Origin: Rhizobium sp. NXC14 | Lineage (GTDB): Bacteria > Pseudomonadota > Alphaproteobacteria > Rhizobiales > Rhizobiaceae | Reading direction: 5' to 3' | Assembly: GCF_002117485.1 (NCBI RefSeq) | Contig: NZ_CP021031.1 | Location: 466,066 to 530,065, forward strand | Length of the DNA stretch: 64,000 nucleotides | In this document: one piece after another, positions 59,390-64,000 of the stretch | Layout of the letters: the number at the start of each line of letters is the position of its first letter | Position numbering within the stretch: position 1 is the first letter of the stretch | Position numbers and translations under genes: made by a program | Notes under the pieces: generated by a model | What the model was told of the DNA's origin: nothing | Database searches by the model: none | The model's input: only the letters and a program-made list of their open reading frames with translations

Positions 59390-60007
59390 TTAACGGATGG
59401 CTTTGGCGATTTGAGATTGATAATTCGCTGGTCGGAGCTTCTGGAACGTTTCCGGGGTCGCAGGCAGGATTCCGGCAACGGCCATGGTCACTCCAATTTT
59501 TCTCTCTTCACCGATGCGTTGAAGTGGCCACTCAACGCGAGCGAGGATCCGCTCGAAGCGGAGATCGGTCACGGTAACGATTTCGGCGAAACCACTTGCC
59601 ATGCACCATTCAACGATGCCGGCGAACATTGTCAGCGTTGCCTCGTGCACGAAGCCACCTCCCCTCCCCTCTTCCAGCGTAGTGTCCACGCAGAAGCGAG
59701 AGCTTTCGGTCATAGCCGGATGGGCCTTCAGGCGACCCTCCGGAAGCAGCGACGGAAACACCTCCGCCACCATCGTCGGCCCCATCGCAGGGAGAAGGCG
59801 TGCACATCCCGCAAGTCGGCCAGATGCGGAGACAGCCAGAATATAATGCGGGCCGAGATCGTCGAATGCATCTGCCTCGCGCCCGTCGACCACCGCTACA
59901 TCCCAATTCAGGCGGCTGAAAAAGACCGAAGCGCGCAGCTGATGATGTTTTTGAAGCAACTGGGCTTCGTAAAGGTTTTTTGGTTTCGAGATTGCGAGAA
60001 CCTGCAT
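59390..60007 (-). CDS. traI: Acyl-homoserine-lactone synthase TraI
   Basis: 205 aa, ATG 60007 with GGAGAG at -6. LuxI-family invariant residues are present: RASVFFSRLNWDV (Arg, Phe, Trp), the DxxD-type acidic DAFDDLGPHYIL, CARLLP and ESSRFCVD. Makes the acyl-HSL that activates TraR. It is the first gene of the trb operon, 19 bases before trbB. Its partner traR is truncated in this window. Confidence 0.92.
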   Translation of the reverse strand: MQVLAISKPKNLYEAQLLQKHHQLRASVFFSRLNWDVAVVDGREADAFDDLGPHYILAVSASGRLAGCARLLPAMGPTMVAEVFPSLLPEGRLKAHPAMTESSRFCVDTTLEEGRGGGFVHEATLTMFAGIVEWCMASGFAEIVTVTDLRFERILARVEWPLQRIGEERKIGVTMAVAGILPATPETFQKLRPANYQSQIAKAIR

Positions 60008-60383
60008 GAATCTCTCCATCGGTGTTGAACGACGGGAACTCATCACGAATCGCAATTGGGCGTCAGTTGTCGAATCCTACAAGGTTCTTGCCTTGAGTCG
60101 CGACTTCTGGATGACCAGTCCTCGCCAACCTCTTCGGTTTTTTCCGAAATCGCCGGAGGCACTTTTGTTGGATTCACAGTAAAACAAACCATGAACTCAC
60201 CGACGCCGCAACCCTGCTAAGCCATGGGTTGTAAACATAAAATTCCACTTTCTCTGCGTTTCTGGCTTTTCCCTGCTAATATTTCATTAACCTAAAAGCC
60301 CTTGCTCAAAATTCAGAATCGGCTCTAATGGCTAGTGGCGGAACTTTACCGGTTTCGCGAAAAATACCGCCACTTGCAGGAAA
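60008..60383. other. Divergent traI-repA intergenic region
   Basis: 376 bases carrying the traI-trb and repABC promoters. AT-rich near 60230-60300. A tra box would be expected here, but no good match to the pTi-type 18-base palindrome was seen by eye. Confidence 0.5.
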
Positions 60384-61610
60384 ATGGGTTTGGAAATGGC
60401 GAAGACCGCCGCAAAAACAGCGCCAGTCATCGAAGGGTTGACTGCTTTGATGGAGCGTCATGCCGACGCCCTCTCCAGCCAACTTCAGGCACATCATCTC
60501 AAGGTCTTCCCGCCGACGTCCGAAAAAGGCATTCGATCCTTTGCGCCGTCAGAAGCCTCAAAACTGCTTGGCATCGGTGAGTCTTATCTGAGGCAGACTG
60601 CTTCGGAAATGCCAGAATTGCATGTGAGCATGAGCCCTGGCGGTCGACGCACGTTCACGATCGAAGACATTCATTCAATCCGTAAGCACCTGGATCAGAT
60701 CGGCCGCGGGAACCGGCGCCACCTGCCCTATCGTCGCGAGGGCGAGCAGCTCCAAGTGATCTCGGTCATGAATTTCAAAGGCGGCTCGGGCAAGACGACG
60801 ACAGCCGCGCATCTGACACAGTACCTGGCGATGCGTGGCTACCGGGTCCTCGCTATTGATCTTGATCCCCAAGCGAGCCTTTCCGCACTCTTCGGCAGTC
60901 AGCCGGAAACCGACGTTGGTCCGAACGAAACACTCTATGGTGCCATCAGGTATGATGACGAGCAGGTTCCGATCGAGCAGGTTGTCCGAGGAACGTACAT
61001 TCCGGATCTCCATCTGATTCCAGGCAACCTTGAACTTATGGAGTTCGAGCACGACACCCCGCGCGCGCTGATGAACCGCAAGGAAGGCGACACACTTTTT
61101 TACGGTCGGATCAGCCAGGTCATCGAAGACATCGCGAATAACTACGATGTCGTCGTTATCGATTGCCCTCCCCAACTTGGCTATCTGACGCTTTCGGCTT
61201 TGACTGCCGCAACGTCGATCCTCGTCACCGTCCATCCGCAGATGCTGGATGTAATGTCGATGAACCAGTTTTTGGCGATGACCTCAAATCTCCTCCGGGA
61301 AATCGAGAATGCAGGCGCCCAATTCAAGTTCAATTGGATGCGCTACCTTATCACTCGTTTTGAACCGAGCGATGGCCCGCAAAACCAGATGGTCGGCTAT
61401 CTGCGTTCGATCTTCGGCGAAAATGTGCTCAATTTCCCGATGCTCAAGACGACCGCAGTTTCCGACGCTGGCCTGACAAACCAAACCCTGTTCGAAGTCG
61501 AGCGCGGGCAGTTTACGCGCTCGACTTATGATCGGGCGTTGGAGGCGATGAACGCCGTCAACGACGAGATCGAAACTCTGATCAAGAAAGCATGGGGTAG
61601 AACCACATGA
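60384..61610 (+). CDS. repA: Plasmid partitioning protein RepA (ParA family)
   Basis: 408 aa. N-terminal HTH region (SKLLGIGESYLRQTASEMPE), deviant Walker A FKGGSGKTTTAAH and Walker B YDVVVIDCPPQLGY. Partition ATPase and repressor of repABC. ATG at 60384; MAKT at 60396 is an alternative. repB starts four bases before its end. Confidence 0.95.
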   Translation: MGLEMAKTAAKTAPVIEGLTALMERHADALSSQLQAHHLKVFPPTSEKGIRSFAPSEASKLLGIGESYLRQTASEMPELHVSMSPGGRRTFTIEDIHSIRKHLDQIGRGNRRHLPYRREGEQLQVISVMNFKGGSGKTTTAAHLTQYLAMRGYRVLAIDLDPQASLSALFGSQPETDVGPNETLYGAIRYDDEQVPIEQVVRGTYIPDLHLIPGNLELMEFEHDTPRALMNRKEGDTLFYGRISQVIEDIANNYDVVVIDCPPQLGYLTLSALTAATSILVTVHPQMLDVMSMNQFLAMTSNLLREIENAGAQFKFNWMRYLITRFEPSDGPQNQMVGYLRSIFGENVLNFPMLKTTAVSDAGLTNQTLFEVERGQFTRSTYDRALEAMNAVNDEIETLIKKAWGRTT

Positions 61611-62632
61611 GTCGGAAGCACCTCCTTGACGTCTCTACAGACGTGCCCGACACGTCATCTGCAGCTGATCACAGAGCGGCAAAAACCCGCTCGATGCCGC
61701 TTCTCGGAGTGGCGAGAAGAGAACGCGATCCAGCGACGAAGCTGACCGCAAACATTGGCAATGCCTTGCGCGAGCAAAATGACCGTCTTGGCCGTGCTGA
61801 GGAGATAGAGCGGCGTCTCGCTGAAGGTCAGGCCGTGGTAGAACTGGACGCGTCGACAATCGAGCCGTCCTTCGTCCAGGATCGCATGCAAGGCGAGATC
61901 GACGGTCTCCTTGTGTCGATCCGGGAGCAAGGACAGCAGGTCCCGATCCTTGTGAGACCTCATCCGGAACGAGGTGGCCGATACCAGGTTGCCTTCGGCC
62001 ATCGCCGCCTGCGCGCCGTGTCCGAACTAGGACTGCCGGTCAAGGCGGTCGTTCGCGACTTGACCGACGAGCAGTTGGTCGTGGCCCAGGGCCAGGAAAA
62101 CAACGAACGTGAAGACCTCACCTTTATTGAAAAAGCGCGTTTCGCGCATCAACTGAACAAGCAATTTTCACGAGAGATCGTCATCGCGGCCATGTCGATC
62201 GACAAAAGCAATCTGTCGAAGATGCTCCTTCTCGTTGACGCCCTCCCCTCCGAGCTGATCGACGCCATTGGTCCCGCTCCAGGAGTCGGTCGTCCCAGTT
62301 GGCAACAACTCGCTGAACTGATCGAGAAGGCAGCGTCTCCAGCAGATTCCGTCAAATTTGCGAACTCGGCCAAGGTGCAGACGCTACCATCAGCAGACCG
62401 GTTCAAGGCGGTGATCGGTTACCTGAAGCCGCGTCGAATTGCGCGTGGATTGCCGGACGTTATGTCGACCCCGGATGGGCACAGACTTGCGCAGGTGACA
62501 CAAAGCAAGAGCAAGCTGGAGATCACAATCGACAGGAAGGCGACACCGGACTTTGCCGCCTTCGTACTCGAACATTTGCCGGCTCTTTATCAAGAGCACC
62601 AAGCAAAGCATCAACAGAAACAGGGAGACTAA
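61607..62632 (+). CDS. repB: Plasmid partitioning protein RepB (ParB family)
   Basis: 341 aa. ParB/Spo0J nuclease-like domain (LVSIREQGQQVPILVRPHPE, YQVAFGHRRLRA), HTH helix LVVAQGQENNEREDLTFIEK and C-terminal dimerisation part. Binds centromere-like parS sites and cooperates with RepA. Translationally coupled to repA (ATGA). Confidence 0.95.
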   Translation: MSRKHLLDVSTDVPDTSSAADHRAAKTRSMPLLGVARRERDPATKLTANIGNALREQNDRLGRAEEIERRLAEGQAVVELDASTIEPSFVQDRMQGEIDGLLVSIREQGQQVPILVRPHPERGGRYQVAFGHRRLRAVSELGLPVKAVVRDLTDEQLVVAQGQENNEREDLTFIEKARFAHQLNKQFSREIVIAAMSIDKSNLSKMLLLVDALPSELIDAIGPAPGVGRPSWQQLAELIEKAASPADSVKFANSAKVQTLPSADRFKAVIGYLKPRRIARGLPDVMSTPDGHRLAQVTQSKSKLEITIDRKATPDFAAFVLEHLPALYQEHQAKHQQKQGD

Positions 62633-62639
62633 CCCGCAA

Positions 62640-62693
62640 AAGAAAAGAGCCCCCTCAACGTCGCCGTCGTGGAAGCCCTTCTGTCTCTTTAGC
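62640..62693 (-). ncRNA. Predicted counter-transcribed RNA regulating repC
   Basis: In the repB-repC gap, minus strand: -35 TTGACG (62728-62723), 17-base spacer, -10 GATTCT (62705-62700), then a ~50-base transcript ending in a hairpin GCTTCC-A-CGACG-GCGA-CGTTG-A-GGGGGC with a GNRA loop and TTTTCTTTT (62676-62636). The arrangement fits the antisense RNA of repABC plasmids that limits RepC and sets incompatibility. Confidence 0.75.
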
Positions 62694-62788
62694 ACGAACA
62701 GAATCGCATTTCCTCGAATTTTCGTCAAGAGTCTTTGGCGCCGTTTTTGGTGAGCGGATTTCTTTTGCCTGCTGAAAGGTGAAAGACG

Positions 62789-64000
62789 ATGCAGACGGGA
62801 AGTGTGACGACGCCATTCGGGCGGCGGCCAATGACGCTTGCGCTTGTGCGGCGCCAGGCGGCTTTGGCTGAGATAAAGCAAGGCAAGACAGCGGACAAGT
62901 GGAAGGTCTTCAGAGATGCCTCCGCCGCCATGGAACTGCTGGGTGTTCAGTCCAACAGCCTCGCGGTTCTCGACGCGCTTTTGAGTTTCTATCCTGAGAA
63001 TGAGTTGCGCCAGGACGCGCAACTAATCGTCTTCCCCTCGAATGCTCAGCTTGCTCTTCGAGCGCATGCAATGGCGGGCGCGACTTTGCGTAGACACATC
63101 GCCATCCTGGTGGAAGCGGGCCTAATCGTCCGGAAGGATAGCGCCAACGGTAAGCGCTACGCCCGTAAGAGCGGCGATGGCCAGATCGAGAGCGCCTTCG
63201 GCTTCGATTTGTCGCCGCTCCTCGCACGCGCCGAGGAGTTGGCAATGTTGGCGCAGCAAGTGACGGCCGATAGAGCGGCTTTGAGACGAGCCAGAGAAAG
63301 CCTGACTATTTGCCGGCGCGATGTCCGCAAACTCATCACTGCAGCAATGGAAGAGGGCGCCGATGGAGATTGGCAATCGGTCGAGGACGTCTACGTGGCG
63401 CTTGTAGGACGGATTCCGCGAGTTCCCACGCTCGCAGGCACCACAGCTATCCTCGATGAGATGCAGATGCTTCGCGAGGAAGTCCTCAATCGCCTGGAAA
63501 TGCTCGAAGATTCTCAAAATAATAGCACCAATGATGCTCATGGCGAGCAGCACATACAGAATTCAAAACCCGAATCTCCACCTGAATCTGAACCTTGCTC
63601 TCGAAACGGGCAGGGGGCAAAGCCGAGTTCGAGCCACCAGCCGAGTAATGAGCAGCGAGGGGCGTTCCCGTTGGGGTTAGTCCTCAAGGCTTGCCCGACG
63701 ATCGTGGACTACGCGCCGGGCGGCGTGGGAAGCTGGCGAGATCTGATGTCTGCCGCGGTCGTAGTTCGATCTATGCTGGGGGTAAGCCCCTCCGCCTATC
63801 AGAATGCGTGTGAGGCGCTGGGGCCGGAGAACGCTGCGGTGGCGGTTGCGTGCATCCTTGAGAGGGCAAGTTTCATCAACTCGGCCGGCGGCTATCTGCG
63901 TGATCTGACGCGGCGCAGTGAGCGTGGGGAATTTTCGCTTGGGCCGATGATAATGGCATTGCTAAGAGCCAACGGGCAGAGGATTTTGGAAGCTGGATAG
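62789..64000 (+). CDS. repC: Replication initiator RepC
   Basis: 403 aa. ATG at 62789 after GAAAGGTGAAAGACG. Opens MQTGSVTTPFGRRPMTLALV as in rhizobial RepC; winged-helix region (SNAQLALRAHAMAGATLRRH) and C-terminal block GSWRDLMSAAVVVRSMLGVS. RepC initiates replication at an oriV inside its own gene. The TAG is the last three bases of the window, so the gene is complete. Confidence 0.95.
   Translation: MQTGSVTTPFGRRPMTLALVRRQAALAEIKQGKTADKWKVFRDASAAMELLGVQSNSLAVLDALLSFYPENELRQDAQLIVFPSNAQLALRAHAMAGATLRRHIAILVEAGLIVRKDSANGKRYARKSGDGQIESAFGFDLSPLLARAEELAMLAQQVTADRAALRRARESLTICRRDVRKLITAAMEEGADGDWQSVEDVYVALVGRIPRVPTLAGTTAILDEMQMLREEVLNRLEMLEDSQNNSTNDAHGEQHIQNSKPESPPESEPCSRNGQGAKPSSSHQPSNEQRGAFPLGLVLKACPTIVDYAPGGVGSWRDLMSAAVVVRSMLGVSPSAYQNACEALGPENAAVAVACILERASFINSAGGYLRDLTRRSERGEFSLGPMIMALLRANGQRILEAG

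Noticed and set aside
60008..60383. A tra box between traI and repA
   Set aside because: Expected from pTi plasmids, but no convincing 18-base palindrome was seen by eye.

Overview
The window looks like part of a repABC symbiotic plasmid of a legume-nodulating alphaproteobacterium (Rhizobium/Sinorhizobium type). It carries a full repABC module, a Ti/pSym-type tra/trb conjugation system with oriT and an acyl-homoserine-lactone synthase, a rhizobial gibberellin operon, and NifA/sigma-54-type promoter motifs.

Layout. (1) 1-5.0 kb: a plasmid backbone module of small conserved genes (195-aa protein, ArdC-like antirestriction protein, DUF736 protein, several small unknowns). (2) 5.1-14.9 kb: an HU gene, a candidate NifA/sigma-54 promoter, a decayed CYP115, then the gibberellin operon CYP112, CYP114-ferredoxin fusion, SDR, CYP117, GGPP synthase, ent-copalyl-PP synthase and ent-kaurene synthase. 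With CYP115 dead, the expected end product is GA9 rather than GA4. (3) 14.9-31.3 kb: a mosaic of relics and cargo: a partial third copy of the backbone module, cysQ, broken transposases, scrambled traG pieces, a VapBC-type toxin-antitoxin pair, a di-haem peroxidase, pseudogenes of ligD, a plasmid primase and chrB, then hemN with its own sigma-54-type promoter. Next comes a bacteriocin-like cluster: two double-glycine-leader peptides, an HlyD-type export protein and a truncated C39 peptidase, preceded by a perfect TGT-N10-ACA NifA site and a -24/-12 promoter. (4) 31.4-36.2 kb: a second, diverged copy of the backbone module. (5) 36.7-45.1 kb: traG-traD-traC (minus), oriT, traA-traF-traB-traH (plus). 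(6) 45.1-49.6 kb: a DUF433/DUF5615 toxin-antitoxin pair, an XRE regulator, and an IS21-family element that cuts off both traM (3' end) and traR (all but about 50 codons). (7) 49.9-60.0 kb: trbI-H-G-F-L-K-J-E-D-C-B and traI on the minus strand. (8) 60.4-64.0 kb: repA, repB, a predicted counter-transcribed RNA, and repC ending on the last base.

How it fits together. The gibberellin operon, hemN and the double-glycine peptide cluster all have promoter architecture suggesting expression in microaerobic, nitrogen-fixing nodule bacteria. The structural conjugation genes look complete, but quorum-sensing control looks broken: the signal synthase traI is intact while the receptor traR and the antiactivator traM are truncated by one insertion. 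Transfer would then need a traR elsewhere or be constitutively low. All functional statements come from reading motifs and translated sequence; no database search was run.
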